A stretch of DNA of 64,000 bases. Origin: Streptomyces antimicrobicus (GTDB lineage Bacteria; Actinomycetota; Actinomycetes; Streptomycetales; Streptomycetaceae). A model generated the notes under the pieces. It was not told where the DNA came from. It worked only from the letters and a program-made list of their open reading frames with translations, and did no database searches. Shown here one piece after another: positions 17,659-27,200 of the stretch. The stretch covers positions 24,243-88,242 of the forward strand of contig NZ_JAJAUY010000008.1 of the NCBI RefSeq assembly GCF_020532625.1, in the 5' to 3' direction. The position numbers and the translations under genes are program-made. Position 1 is the first letter of the stretch; each line of letters opens with the position of its first letter.

Positions 17659-18102
17659 GTGGAGCGGGGCTACGGGGATCACGGGGACTTCTACGCCGAG
17701 TTCGAGGCGTTCGTCGCGGGCGCGGCGGGGCGGCTGCTGCAGCTGGCGGCCTTGTTGACGGCGGAACCGCCGGCCGACGCGGTGGCGGCGCGCCGGCTGC
17801 TGTCGGCGGCGCTGGCGCGGACGTACGCGGACTGGCGCCGGCTGCGCGGCGACGACCCGTACGCGGTCACCCGCGCCGAGCTGTGCACGGCCTTCGCCCG
17901 GACCGCCTGGCGCCACCACCGCGGCCGCGGCGGCGTGCTGGCGGCGCTGTCCCCGCAGGAGCGGCTGGTCCTGGTGCTCCGGGTGTACGAAGGGGTGGCC
18001 GAGGAACAGGTGGCGGCCCTGCTCGGCGTCCCCCCGGACCGCGTCCGGGCCCTGCACCACCGCGCCGCCACGGCGCTGCGCGCACACCGGGCGGCGGCGT
18101 GA
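17659..18102 (+). CDS. Short sigma-factor-like protein (region 4 with reduced N-terminus)
   Basis: 147 residues from GTG 17659. The C-terminal half (about 90-145) reads as sigma region 4: LAALSPQERLVLVLRVYEGVAEEQVAALLGVPPDRVRALHHRAATALRAH, the -35 recognition helix-turn-helix of ECF/SigE-type factors. The N-terminal half is alanine-rich and lacks a convincing region 2, so it could be a degenerate sigma factor or a sigma-like regulator. Its stop overlaps the start of the next gene by 4 bp (GTGA), and that gene encodes a small membrane protein, like a sigma/anti-sigma pair. Its activity as a sigma factor is doubtful. Confidence 0.75.
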   Translation: MERGYGDHGDFYAEFEAFVAGAAGRLLQLAALLTAEPPADAVAARRLLSAALARTYADWRRLRGDDPYAVTRAELCTAFARTAWRHHRGRGGVLAALSPQERLVLVLRVYEGVAEEQVAALLGVPPDRVRALHHRAATALRAHRAAA

Positions 18103-18356
18103 CGGCGTCGGCGGACCGGCGGGAGGAGGAGATCCGCCGGCTGCTGGAGAGCCGCCCGCACCCGGCGGTGCCGGCCGACCTCGCCGTCGGCGCGGCCGCC
18201 CACGGCAGCCGACTGCTCCGCCGCCGCCGAACGGTACGCCGCCTGGCCTGGCTGCTCCTGCTGGCGGCCGCGGCGGCCTTCGCGGTCTGGGCCGCCCTGA
18301 CCCAGCCCTGGCACACCCCACCGGCGGGGGTGGCCCCACCCCTGGAAGGCTGGTGA
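18099..18356 (+). CDS. Small membrane protein coupled to the sigma-like gene
   Basis: 85 residues from GTG 18099, overlapping the sigma-like gene by 4 bp. About 45 cytosolic residues (REEEIRRLLESRPHPAVPADLAVGAAAHGSRLLRRRR) precede one membrane helix (about 48-66, LAWLLLLAAAAAFAVWAAL) and a short outer tail. There is no HxxxCxxC zinc motif, so it is not a standard ZAS anti-sigma factor. The architecture and coupling still suggest a membrane tether or antagonist of the upstream protein. Function is inferred from context only. Confidence 0.75.
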   Translation: MTASADRREEEIRRLLESRPHPAVPADLAVGAAAHGSRLLRRRRTVRRLAWLLLLAAAAAFAVWAALTQPWHTPPAGVAPPLEGW

Positions 18357-18402
18357 GCAGCCGGGGCCGCGGACCGGCTCGGCCCCCCGTCCGACTCAGC
18401 CC

Positions 18403-18536
18403 GGGCCGGGGGCGCAGGGTGGGGGTGTCCGGGACGTAAAGCGTGATTTGTGGCGAAATCACAGCTGCACAGCGGGACACGCCACCCCGCCATAAATCAT
18501 GCAGTCCCGGACACCCCCACCCGGAGCCCCCGGCCC
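18403..18536. repeat. Long imperfect inverted repeat, MITE-like
   Basis: Arms of roughly 50 bp (18403-18455 and 18488-18536) surround about 32 bp. The core GGGTGGGGGTGTCCGGGAC (18417-18435) is mirrored at 18504-18522, and the match continues both outward (GGGCCGGGGGC) and inward (TGATTT-TGGCG mirrored as CGCCATAAATCA). It fills the gap between the convergent small membrane gene and metB. It could be a miniature transposable element, a strong bidirectional terminator or a structured RNA. Confidence 0.65.
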
Positions 18537-18547
18537 CCGACCCGCCC

Positions 18548-18631
18548 GGGTCCGCCCCGGCCCGGGATCCGCCCCGGCCCGGGATCCGCCCCGGCCCGGG
18601 ATCCGCCCCGGCCCGGGATCCGCCCCGGCCC
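18548..18631. repeat. 17-bp tandem repeat containing GGATCC
   Basis: Four exact copies of GGGATCCGCCCCGGCCC (18564-18631) follow one copy lacking the A (18548-18563). It lies 28 bp beyond the metB stop, next to the inverted repeat. Probably a replication-slippage minisatellite; copy number may vary between strains. Confidence 0.9.
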
Positions 18632-18659
18632 GGGCCGGAGGCCCGGCCGGGTTCGCGGA

Positions 18660-19817
18660 TCAGCCCAGGGCCTGGGTCAGGTCCGCGATCAGGTCGTCCA
18701 CGTTCTCGATGCCCACCGACAGCCGCACCAGGTCGCCCGGGACCTCCAGCAGCGAGCCCGCCACCGACGCGTGCGTCATCCGCCCCGGGTGCTCGATCAG
18801 CGACTCGACACCGCCGAGGGACTCACCGAGGGTGAACAGCTGGGCCCGGTTGCAGACGGCCACGGCCGCCTCCTCGCCCCCGGCGACCTGGAACGAGATC
18901 ATCCCGCCGAAGTCCTTCATCTGCTTCGCCGCGATCTCGTGCCCGGGGTGCTCGGGCAGGCCCGGGTAGAGGACCTTGGTGACCTTCCGGTGCCGGGTCA
19001 GCATCTCCGCGACCCGGGCCGCGTTCCGGCTGTGCCGGTCCATCCGCACCGCGAGCGTCTTGATGCCGCGCAGCACGATCCAGGAGTCGAACGGCCCGGC
19101 CACGGCCCCCATCGCGTTCTGGTGGTAGGCCAGTTCGTCACCGAGCGCCGCGTCCGCCGTCACCAGCGCGCCACCGACCACGTCGGAGTGCCCGCCCATG
19201 TACTTCGTCAGCGAGTGCACGACGACGTCCGCGCCCAGCGCCAGCGGCTGCTGCAGGTACGGCGAGGCGAAGGTGTTGTCCACGACGAGCTTGGCGCCCG
19301 CCGAGCGCGCGACGTCCGCGACGGCCGCGATGTCGGTGATGCCGAGCAGCGGGTTCGACGGGGTCTCCACCCAGATGATCTTCGTGCGGTCGTTCATCGC
19401 CGCCCGCACCGCCGCCGGGTCGGAGGTGTCGGCGACCGACCACTCCACGCCCCACCGGGCCACCACCTTGGCGAACAGGCGGAACGTGCCGCCGTACGCG
19501 TCGTTCGGGATCACCACGTGGTCCCCCGGCACCAGCAGCGTCCGCAGCAGGCAGTCCTCGGCGGCCAGCCCCGAGGCGAAGGCGAGGCCGCGCCGGCCGC
19601 CTTCGAGCGCCGCGAGGTTCTCCTCCAGGGCGGTCCGGGTCGGGTTGGCGCTGCGGCTGTACTCGTAGCCGCCGCGCAGGCCGCCCACCCCGTCCTGCTT
19701 GTACGTGGACACCTGGTAGATCGGCGGCACGACCGCGCCGGTCAGCGGGTCGGCGGTGTTGCCCGCGTGGATCGCGCGGGTCTCGAAGTTCAGGAGCTCG
19801 TGGCTGTGGTCACTCAT
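18660..19817 (-). CDS. metB: Cystathionine gamma-synthase
   Basis: 385 residues of the Cys/Met metabolism PLP family. The enzyme joins O-acyl-homoserine and cysteine to cystathionine in methionine synthesis or transsulfuration. YEYSRSANPTRTALE (substrate loop), the PLP lysine in HSLTKYMGGHSD (about 200-211), VVDNTFASPYLQQP and SLGGVESLIEHP (about 330) are all typical. Gamma-synthase and gamma-lyase are hard to separate by eye, so the lyase activity stays possible. ATG at 19817. It is monocistronic, divergent from the hypothetical membrane protein gene. Confidence 0.92.
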   Translation of the reverse strand: MSDHSHELLNFETRAIHAGNTADPLTGAVVPPIYQVSTYKQDGVGGLRGGYEYSRSANPTRTALEENLAALEGGRRGLAFASGLAAEDCLLRTLLVPGDHVVIPNDAYGGTFRLFAKVVARWGVEWSVADTSDPAAVRAAMNDRTKIIWVETPSNPLLGITDIAAVADVARSAGAKLVVDNTFASPYLQQPLALGADVVVHSLTKYMGGHSDVVGGALVTADAALGDELAYHQNAMGAVAGPFDSWIVLRGIKTLAVRMDRHSRNAARVAEMLTRHRKVTKVLYPGLPEHPGHEIAAKQMKDFGGMISFQVAGGEEAAVAVCNRAQLFTLGESLGGVESLIEHPGRMTHASVAGSLLEVPGDLVRLSVGIENVDDLIADLTQALG

Positions 19818-19923
19818 GGGCAGAGCCTAAGCCCCCGACCCCCGCCCCGGCCCGCTGGAACGGGGCCGCGGACCGCGTGCCCCCGTTGGCCTCGGGGCCG
19901 TGCGGTCTGGTTCGCTTGGTGGC

Positions 19924-21039
19924 ATGGAGATTCTGTGGTTCCTGATCGCGGTCGGCCTGCTGGTCGCCGCCCTCGCCCCGGTCATACGGCGCCGACGCGA
20001 CGCCCTGCGTCTGGTCCCGCCGCAGCACCCCGACGCCGCCGACCCGGAGAACTACGGATTCGTCCGGCAGGAACAGCTCGACGTCCGGGTACCGGGCCCC
20101 GACCAGGACCTGATGGACGCCCTCGGGCACGTCCAGCGCACCGGCCAGTGGCAGGCCGCCTCCCAGCTCCTGGCCGGCACCCCGCGCGAGGGTGAGCGGC
20201 GCTGGCAGCGGGTGCAGGCGTTCGCCGGCGCGGCCGCGCTGGAGCTCGTGCGGACCCCGGGCACCGGCGCCGCGTGGCTGAAGGCGTGGCGGCTGGAGGC
20301 GCCCAAGGACGCGGGCGGCGCCCAGGTGCACGCGGAACTGCTGGTGCAGCAGGCCTGGCGCAACTCGGGCGGGGTGGGCTCGGACGACCACCGCATCATC
20401 CTGGAGGAGGCCCGTACGGCGTGCGGCGAGGCCGCACTGCTGGCGCCCGGAGACCCGGTCCCGTACATCGTCGAGCTGGCCGTCGCCCGTGGACTGGGCT
20501 ACTCCGAGGCGGAGTTCGACGCGCTGTGGGCGAAGGTCCTGGACCGGGCGCCGGAGCACATGGGCGCGCACCTGGCGGCGCTGCACTACTGGTGCGAGAA
20601 GTGGCACGGCTCGCGGGAGAAGGCGGACGCGTTCGCGCACGCGGCGGCGGCCCGCGCCCCGCAGGGCTCGCTGCTGGCGGCGCTGCCGCTGTTCGCGGTG
20701 TACGAGCACCTGCCGGAGATCACGACGGTGCAGAGCTTCTACCGGAGCGCGGTCGTCACGCGGGCGGTGGAGGGCGCGCTGTACGCCGTCCACAGCGCCC
20801 GTCCCGACGACCCGATGCTGGCGCACGTACGCCACCTGCTCGTCTTCTTCCTGGTCCACGGCGAGCGCTGGGCGGAGGCGATGGAGCAGCTGCGGCACGT
20901 CGACGGCTGCGTCGGCGCCCTGCCGTGGTCGCACCAGTCGGACCCGGCGGAGGCGTACGCCGTCTTCCGCGCGCTGGCGGTGGCGGGCTACGAGGCCAAC
21001 GGCGGCACCCCGGCGACGCTGCGGGGCTACCCGGGGTGA
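19924..21039 (+). CDS. Membrane-anchored TPR-like protein of unknown function
   Basis: 371 residues from ATG 19924. One N-terminal membrane helix (about 2-22, EILWFLIAVGLLVAALAPVI) is followed by RRRR and a long cytosolic alpha-helical domain with paired-helix spacing. The family is recognisable by stretches such as AAWLKAWRLEAPKDA and EKVLDRAPEHMGAHLAALHYWCEKWHGS, the latter resembling tetratricopeptide-like hypothetical proteins common in Streptomyces. No catalytic motif is visible. It stands between metB and a DHFR-like gene and shares an operon with neither. Confidence 0.85.
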   Translation: MEILWFLIAVGLLVAALAPVIRRRRDALRLVPPQHPDAADPENYGFVRQEQLDVRVPGPDQDLMDALGHVQRTGQWQAASQLLAGTPREGERRWQRVQAFAGAAALELVRTPGTGAAWLKAWRLEAPKDAGGAQVHAELLVQQAWRNSGGVGSDDHRIILEEARTACGEAALLAPGDPVPYIVELAVARGLGYSEAEFDALWAKVLDRAPEHMGAHLAALHYWCEKWHGSREKADAFAHAAAARAPQGSLLAALPLFAVYEHLPEITTVQSFYRSAVVTRAVEGALYAVHSARPDDPMLAHVRHLLVFFLVHGERWAEAMEQLRHVDGCVGALPWSHQSDPAEAYAVFRALAVAGYEANGGTPATLRGYPG

Positions 21040-21183
21040 GGTGACGCCCGTCACTCGGTGCGCGGGGCGCGGGACGATGAGTTCCGCGCCCCGCCGCGGT
21101 CTTCCCTCACGACACGGCGGACAACAACAGCAACCGGCAACCCGCGACCCGGGACCCGGCACCCGCGACAGGAGCGAAACGGC

Positions 21184-21771
21184 ATGCGCATCGTCATCAC
21201 CGAGTTCATCAGCCTCGACGGGGTCGTGCAGGCGCCCGGCGGCCCCCAGGAGGACACCGACGGCGGCTTCGCGCACGGCGGCTGGACCGGCCCGTTCTTC
21301 GACCCCGAGGTGGTCGGCGGCGCCTTCGACGCGGCGCTGGGCAAGGCCGAGGCGCTGCTGTTCGGGCGGCGTACCTGGCAGACGATGGCGGCCGCGTGGC
21401 CGGAGCGGGCCGGGGACCCGTTCGCGGACCGGATGAACTCCGTCCCCAAGTACGTGGTCTCCCGGACCCTGGACGAGTCGGCGCTGACCTGGCAGAACAC
21501 CACGCTGCTGGGCGGCGACGACCCCCTGGGGCGGATCCGGGAGCTGCGCGGGACCGAGGGCGGCGACCTGCTCGTCATGGGCAGCGCGACGCTCGCCCGG
21601 ACGCTGCTGGCCGAGGGGCTGGTCGACGAGATGACGCTCATGGTGATGCCGGTCCTCCTGGGCGGCGGCAAGACGATCTTCCCGTCCGACGGCGGCAAGC
21701 GCACCCTGGAACTGGTCTCGGCCGTGACCAGCCCGGCCGGGGTCCAGGTGTGCACCTACCGCAGCCGTTAA
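21184..21771 (+). CDS. Dihydrofolate reductase family protein (RibD C-terminal-like)
   Basis: 195 residues. It opens with MRIVITEFISLDGVVQAPGG and contains ALLFGRRTWQTMAA (NADPH-phosphate site), KYVVSRTLDES, DLLVMGSATLARTLLAEGLVDEM and PVLLGGGKTIFP, the complete pattern of the RibD_C/YwjB family. Such cytosolic NADPH reductases are common stand-alone paralogues whose substrate is usually unknown. They are neither true folate reductases nor in a riboflavin operon here. Start ATG 21184; stop TAA. Confidence 0.9.
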   Translation: MRIVITEFISLDGVVQAPGGPQEDTDGGFAHGGWTGPFFDPEVVGGAFDAALGKAEALLFGRRTWQTMAAAWPERAGDPFADRMNSVPKYVVSRTLDESALTWQNTTLLGGDDPLGRIRELRGTEGGDLLVMGSATLARTLLAEGLVDEMTLMVMPVLLGGGKTIFPSDGGKRTLELVSAVTSPAGVQVCTYRSR

Positions 21772-21853
21772 TCCCGTGCCCCGCGGCCACGGGCGCCCCC
21801 ATACTCGTGCGACGCAGACGCGAGCGCGGACGAGGGGTCGGCAGGGGGCCTGG

Positions 21854-23506
21854 ATGGTCGAGCGGATACGCGCCCTGGGGGCGCTGCTGGCCCTCGCGGG
21901 GTTCTGGCTGCTCGGGCCGGTCCTGATCGGCCTGCTCCTGTGGGGCGACGCGGCCCTGTACGGGCCGCTGCGCGGCGACGGCCTCCTCGTCGTGCTCTGG
22001 CTGCTGTCGCTGCTGCTCCTGGCGGTACTCGTCCAGGGCCTGTGGCTGCTGCGTCCGGCGTGGCGCCAGGGGCGGGCCCGGCGGGCGCAGGACGGGCCCG
22101 GCGGGCTCCGGGTCACCGCCGGTCAGGAGCCGTTGCTGTGGCGGGCGGTGCGCGAGCAGGCCGAGCGGATCGGCGCCCGGGCCCCCGAGGCGCTGGTCCT
22201 GACGGACCGGCCCGTCGCCGCCTACGACGGCCGCACCCTGCGCGTGGGCGTCCCGCTGCTCCTCGCCGTGGACGAACCGCGGGTGCGGGCCCTGCTCACG
22301 CACGAGCTCGCCCACCACGCCCACCGCGCCCGCCTCGGCACCGCCGCGGGCCGGCTCGCGCTCCGGGCCGCGGCGCGGGTCGAGCGGAGGCTGGAGGCCC
22401 TGGACGAGCGGACCGCCGAGGCCCGCCGGGGCCGGGGCCGGGACGTCGGCGACCCCGCCGACGCGCGGCCCCGCCGCGGGGCCGCCGCCGGGTACGCCTG
22501 GTACGCGCAGCTGGCCCTGCGCCTGTCGCTGCCCGCGCGGCGCCGCCAGGAGGACGCCCTGGACCGGGCCACCGCCCGGGTCGCCGGGCGGGACACCTAC
22601 GCCGCCGCCCTGCGGGACCTGCCCGCCCTGGGCCTCGGCTACGGCTTCTACCTCCACGCCTACGCCACCTTGGGCGTGCCGACCGGGCTGCTGCCGCCGC
22701 GCGGCGAGTTCTTCGGCGGGCTCCCGTACCTGCTGGCGGGGCGCCGCGCCCACCTGGACGAGGTCCGCGCGGACCCGCCGTACCGCCCGGTGGAGCACGG
22801 CGATCCGCACGCCCCGCTCGCCCGCCGCCTGGCCCTGATCGCGGCCCTGCCGCCCGGGGACGAGGGCGGCGCGCCCGAGCGGCCGCGGCCCGCGGTCGAC
22901 CTGCTGGCCGAGCCGCGCCGGACGCTCTCGGCCCTGGAGGAGGAGTACCTCCCGCGCCCCCTCCAGCGGCTGGAGCGGGCGGCCGACTGGGAGGACCTGG
23001 TCCACCGCAGCCTGACCGATCACCACGCCCGCGTCCGTTACACCCTCGAAGGCGCCGCCGTCGCGGCCGCCCGCGTCCACGCCCCGGCCGGGGCCGCCGG
23101 CCAGGACGGCGAGGACGGCCCCGACGGCGAGGACGGCCCCGGCGTCGAGGACGCCACCCACGGCCTGTGGGCCCTGCTGGCCACCCTCGACGCCCTCGGC
23201 GCCGACGCCGTGCCCCGCCTCGCCGACCACCTCCGCGGCCACGCCGAGGGGACGGACGACACCACCCCCGCCCCCGCCGTCGTCCGCCGGGCCCTGGAGG
23301 AGCTGGTCACGGGCGAGCTCGTGGCGCGCGGCGCCAGCCGCTGGCAGCTGTCGTGGTCCGCGCCGGCCGCCGTACGCCACCCCGGCCCGGGCTACGCGCG
23401 CCGCCTGGCGGCCGCCCTGGACGCGGCGGCCGCCCCCGCCCCGGACACGGCACCGCTGCGGGCGCTCCTGGCCGCCGGGGAATCCCGGCCGCCCCGGAGC
23501 CGTTGA
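21854..23506 (+). CDS. M48-type zinc metalloprotease, membrane bound
   Basis: 550 residues from ATG 21854 after GGCAGGGGG. Two membrane helices (about 8-30 and 41-62) precede an M48 peptidase domain with LLTHELAHHAHRA (HExxH-type zinc site, about 149-153). A candidate third ligand is the glutamate of RRQEDALDRATARVAG about 80 residues later. A poorly conserved, acidic, Ala/Gly-rich C-terminal half (about 290-550) has a GEDGPDGEDGP linker. Probably a HtpX/Ste24-like membrane protein-quality or processing peptidase; substrates are unknown. The next gene, msrA, begins 19 bp downstream, so an operon is likely. Confidence 0.85.
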   Translation: MVERIRALGALLALAGFWLLGPVLIGLLLWGDAALYGPLRGDGLLVVLWLLSLLLLAVLVQGLWLLRPAWRQGRARRAQDGPGGLRVTAGQEPLLWRAVREQAERIGARAPEALVLTDRPVAAYDGRTLRVGVPLLLAVDEPRVRALLTHELAHHAHRARLGTAAGRLALRAAARVERRLEALDERTAEARRGRGRDVGDPADARPRRGAAAGYAWYAQLALRLSLPARRRQEDALDRATARVAGRDTYAAALRDLPALGLGYGFYLHAYATLGVPTGLLPPRGEFFGGLPYLLAGRRAHLDEVRADPPYRPVEHGDPHAPLARRLALIAALPPGDEGGAPERPRPAVDLLAEPRRTLSALEEEYLPRPLQRLERAADWEDLVHRSLTDHHARVRYTLEGAAVAAARVHAPAGAAGQDGEDGPDGEDGPGVEDATHGLWALLATLDALGADAVPRLADHLRGHAEGTDDTTPAPAVVRRALEELVTGELVARGASRWQLSWSAPAAVRHPGPGYARRLAAALDAAAAPAPDTAPLRALLAAGESRPPRSR

Positions 23507-23524
23507 CCGTACCGAGGAGGCCAC

Positions 23525-24190
23525 ATGTTCACGTACCGCCGCACGCCCGAGCTGCCCACCCGCGAGGAGGCCCTGCCCGGCCGTGCGACCCCGCTGTTCG
23601 AGCTCCCGTCCACGCACACCGTCCTCGGCAATCCGCTGGCCGGCCCGTACCCGCAGGGCCTGGAGGTCGCCGACTTCGCCCTGGGCTGCTTCTGGGGCGC
23701 CGAGCGCGTCTTCTGGCGGACGCCCGGCGTGTGGACCACGCTGGTCGGCTACCAGGGCGGTTTCACCGAGAACCCCACCTACGAGGAGGTGTGCTCCGGC
23801 ATGACCGGGCACACCGAGGCGGTCCGCGTCGTCTACGACCCCGCCCAGGTGTCCTACGAGACCCTGCTCAAAGCCTTCTGGGAGGCCCACGACCCGACCC
23901 AGGGCTTCCGCCAGGGCAACGACGTCGGCACGCAGTACCGCTCGGCGGTCTACACCCACTCCCCCGAGCAGCAGGCGACGGCCGAGGCCTCCCGCGAGGC
24001 CTACCAGCGCGTCCTGACGTCCTCGGGTCACGGCGGGATCACCACCGCGGTGCTCCCGGCCGCCGAGCGCCCGTTCTGGCCGGCGGAGCCGTACCACCAG
24101 CAGTACCTGGACAAGAACCCCGCCGGGTACTGCGGCATCGGCGGCACGGGCGTGTCCTGCCCGATCGGGGTGGCCAAGGCCGACGGGTAG
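23525..24190 (+). CDS. msrA: Peptide methionine sulfoxide reductase MsrA
   Basis: 221 residues. The enzyme reduces methionine-S-sulfoxide in proteins. The catalytic [11 protein letters not shown] (Cys about 58) follows a 50-residue N-terminal extension typical of actinobacterial Msr[27 protein letters not shown] and the [16 protein letters not shown] segment (resolving Cys near 207) complete the family. ATG 23525 with ACCGAGGAGG upstream. It lies 19 bp after the metalloprotease gene and may be co-transcribed with it as an oxidative-damage pair. Confidence 0.95.
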   Translation: MFTYRRTPELPTREEALPGRATPLFELPSTHTVLGNPLAGPYPQGLEVADFALGCFWGAERVFWRTPGVWTTLVGYQGGFTENPTYEEVCSGMTGHTEAVRVVYDPAQVSYETLLKAFWEAHDPTQGFRQGNDVGTQYRSAVYTHSPEQQATAEASREAYQRVLTSSGHGGITTAVLPAAERPFWPAEPYHQQYLDKNPAGYCGIGGTGVSCPIGVAKADG

Positions 24191-24242
24191 CCTCGGCCGA
24201 CGGCGTACCGGCGGGGTACGGACGGCGTACCATCGGGCCGAC

Positions 24243-27200
24243 GTGAGGGGGCCCGTGGACATTTCCGCGTTACGCAATCCGTACGACTACCGCAATCCCG
24301 TGCGGGACGCCGCCGTGTTCGCCGGGCGGGACGGCGAAGTGGCGGCGATCCGCTACGAGCTCGACCAGGCCGCCGTCGACCGGCCGTCCGTCTGCGTCGT
24401 CCTGCACGGGCAGCGGATGGCCGGCAAGACCAGCCTGCTCAACGCCACCGAGTGGCTCGCGCGGGAGCGCGGGTTCGTGTCCGTGCGGCTGGAGCTGGTC
24501 GCCGGGGACGGCGCGCCCGGGGTGTTCTTCCGCCGGCTCTACGAGGAGCTGGTGGTGGCGGTCGCCGCCGCGGGCGTCGCGGTCGACGTCGCCGAGGTGC
24601 GGCGGGTGATGGCCGGCGCGGCACCGGCCGGGCCCGGCGCGCGGCTCGAATTCCCCGAGGCGGTCGCGCTGTTCGGGGACGAGGTGTCCCAGGCCGCGCT
24701 GCGCGCCGACCTGGCGACGTTCGTCCGGCTCCTCGGGCGTCCGCTCGTGCTGCTGGTGGACGAGGCGCAGCTGGTCGCGGACGACGTGCGGGTGCTGTCC
24801 GTGCTGCGGTTCCTGATGTCCCGGGTCGACGGGCTGGTGCTGGTGCTGGCCGGGACCTCCGAGCTGATCGGCCGGATCACCGAGGTGCACTCGCCGCTGC
24901 TGCGGCAGTTCAAGGAGATCGAGGTCAAGCGGTTCGTCGAGGTGGAGGACGTCCGCAACTGCGTGCTGCGGCCGTTGCGGGCGCTCGGTCTGGACAGCGT
25001 CGACGAGAACGGGGCCGTGGCCGCGCTGATGTACCTCACGGACGGCAATCCGTACGAGGTCCAGCTCTACTGCCACGAGATGTTCGCCCGCTGGCAGCAG
25101 GGCGCGGCCCCCGGCATGCTGCTCACCTCCGACGTGCTCGACGGGATCCGCTCCCGCCTGGAGTCCGGGCGGGACCTGGACCGGCCGCTGATCCGCGCGG
25201 TGCGGGCGATGGAGCGCACCGAGCTGATCGCCTTCAACGTCATGGCCTCCGCCCTCGGCCACACCACCGCCGACGAGGCGTGGTTCGCGTACTGCCTGAC
25301 CGGTCCGCCCGAGATCACCCGGGAGTCCTACGACCGCTGCCGCGAGGAGCTGGTGGCGGCCGGGGTGCTCGCCGAGGGGGAGGTGGTCCGGTTCGCCATG
25401 GAGACCGAGCTCTTCGACGAGATGTACGTGCGGCTGTGGACGGTGGGCCGGCTCGGTGAGAGCGCCCATCCGCAGCTGGCCGGCCGGGGCACGGCCCGCG
25501 CGCTGCTGGTCAACCGGCTGCTGGCGCTGCTCGAAGGGATCGCGCCCGAGGGCATGCGGATCTTCCCCACCTGCTGCCACGCCGTGCGGGCCGGCCATGT
25601 GGCCTCCGCCGTACGGGCGTTGCGCGAGCTCCCGCCGGACGGGCCGGACGGGACCCCGCACATCAACTTCCTGCACGCGGCCGTCCTGCGGGCGGGCGGG
25701 CCGCGCGCCCTGGACCTGACCACGGTCACCTGCTCGTTCGGCGGGCACAGCGTGCAGCGCTGGCTCTACGCGGCCGACACCGCCGAACTCCTTCTGGAAG
25801 GACCGGCCTTCCGGGCGGCCGCGGAGCGGATCGCCGGGCTCGGCGGGGAGCTCACCACCGCGCGGGTCCGGATCCCGCTGGACACCTGGCCGGCCACGGA
25901 GTGGTTCCGGCGGGCCACCGGGGCGTTGCGGGCCGAACTCGCCGACAACCACCTGCAGGCCGCGTACGCCGCCTACGACGCCGGGGAGGGCCGGGCGGCC
26001 CGCGGCCACCTGCGGGAGTCCTTCGAGCTGGCACCGGGCTGGGAGCCGGCCAACGACCTGGCGTACGTGTGCCTGGCCGACGGCGGCTCCTACGAGGCCC
26101 TGGAGTGGGCCGGGCGGGCCGTGGACCTGGCCGGGGACGGCAAGGAGCGCGCCCTGAGCCGCTACAACCTGGCGATGGCCTGCCTGCTCACCGGCCGCCG
26201 GGCCGAGGCCCTGGACCATCTGGCCCGGGCGGCCGGCGAGCTGGCCGCACCGGCGCCGGGCGGCTGGACGGTGGGCTACCTGCACCTGCCGGAGCTCACC
26301 GACGGGGGGACCGGCGTCGTGCTGCGCGAGCACCTGTCGGTGGACGTGCCCGCCGCGGTGGCCCGCGCCCGTGCGCTGCTGGGCGCGCCGGAGGCGGCCG
26401 GGGCCGCGGCCGGGTCCACCGAGTCCACCGGGCCCACCGCCCTGGTGGCGGTGACCGCCGCCGGTGCAGCGGTGACCGCCGGCGGTGGAGCGGTGACCGC
26501 CGCCGGTGGAGCGGGTGCCGCGGGAGGTGCCGCGGGAGCGGGTGCCGCGGCAGGGGCGGCGGCCGACACCGCGGCCGCGCCCCGCGCGACGGTGGTGCTG
26601 GTCGTGGCCACCGAGTGGGTCTCCCGGCACGGGGGGCTGAGCAGCTTCAACCGGAACCTGTGCGCGGCCCTCGCCGCCGCCGGCGCCCGGGTGTTCTGCG
26701 TGGTGCTGGAGGCCTCCGCCGAGGAGGCCGCGGCGGCGCGGGCGGCCGGGGTCGTCCTGCTGCCGGCGCCGCGGCGGCCCGGGGAGCCGGACGGCATGCG
26801 GCTGAGCGCGCGGCCCGCGCTGCCGCCGGGCATGGTGGTGGACCTGGTCGTGGGGCACGGCCGGATCACGGGGCCGGCCGCCCGCCGGCTCGCCGAGGAC
26901 TTCTTCCCGGCCGCCCGCCGGCTGCACTTCGTGCACATGGCCCCGGACGAGATCGAGTGGTACAAGCCCGACCGGGAGCGGGGCGCGGCGGCGCGGGCCA
27001 CCGAACGGACCGGCCTGGAACGGGCCCTGGGCCGCAGCGCCCACCGGGTCGTCACGGTCGGGCCGCGGCTGCACGAGCAGTTCCTGCCCGAGTTCGGCGG
27101 CGTACGGGAGCCGCTGCGGCTGGACCCCGGCTTCGATCCGGGCCCCGGCGACCCGGCCCCCGCCGAGCCGGCGTCGGCGGCGCCCCGGGGGGACGGGCCG

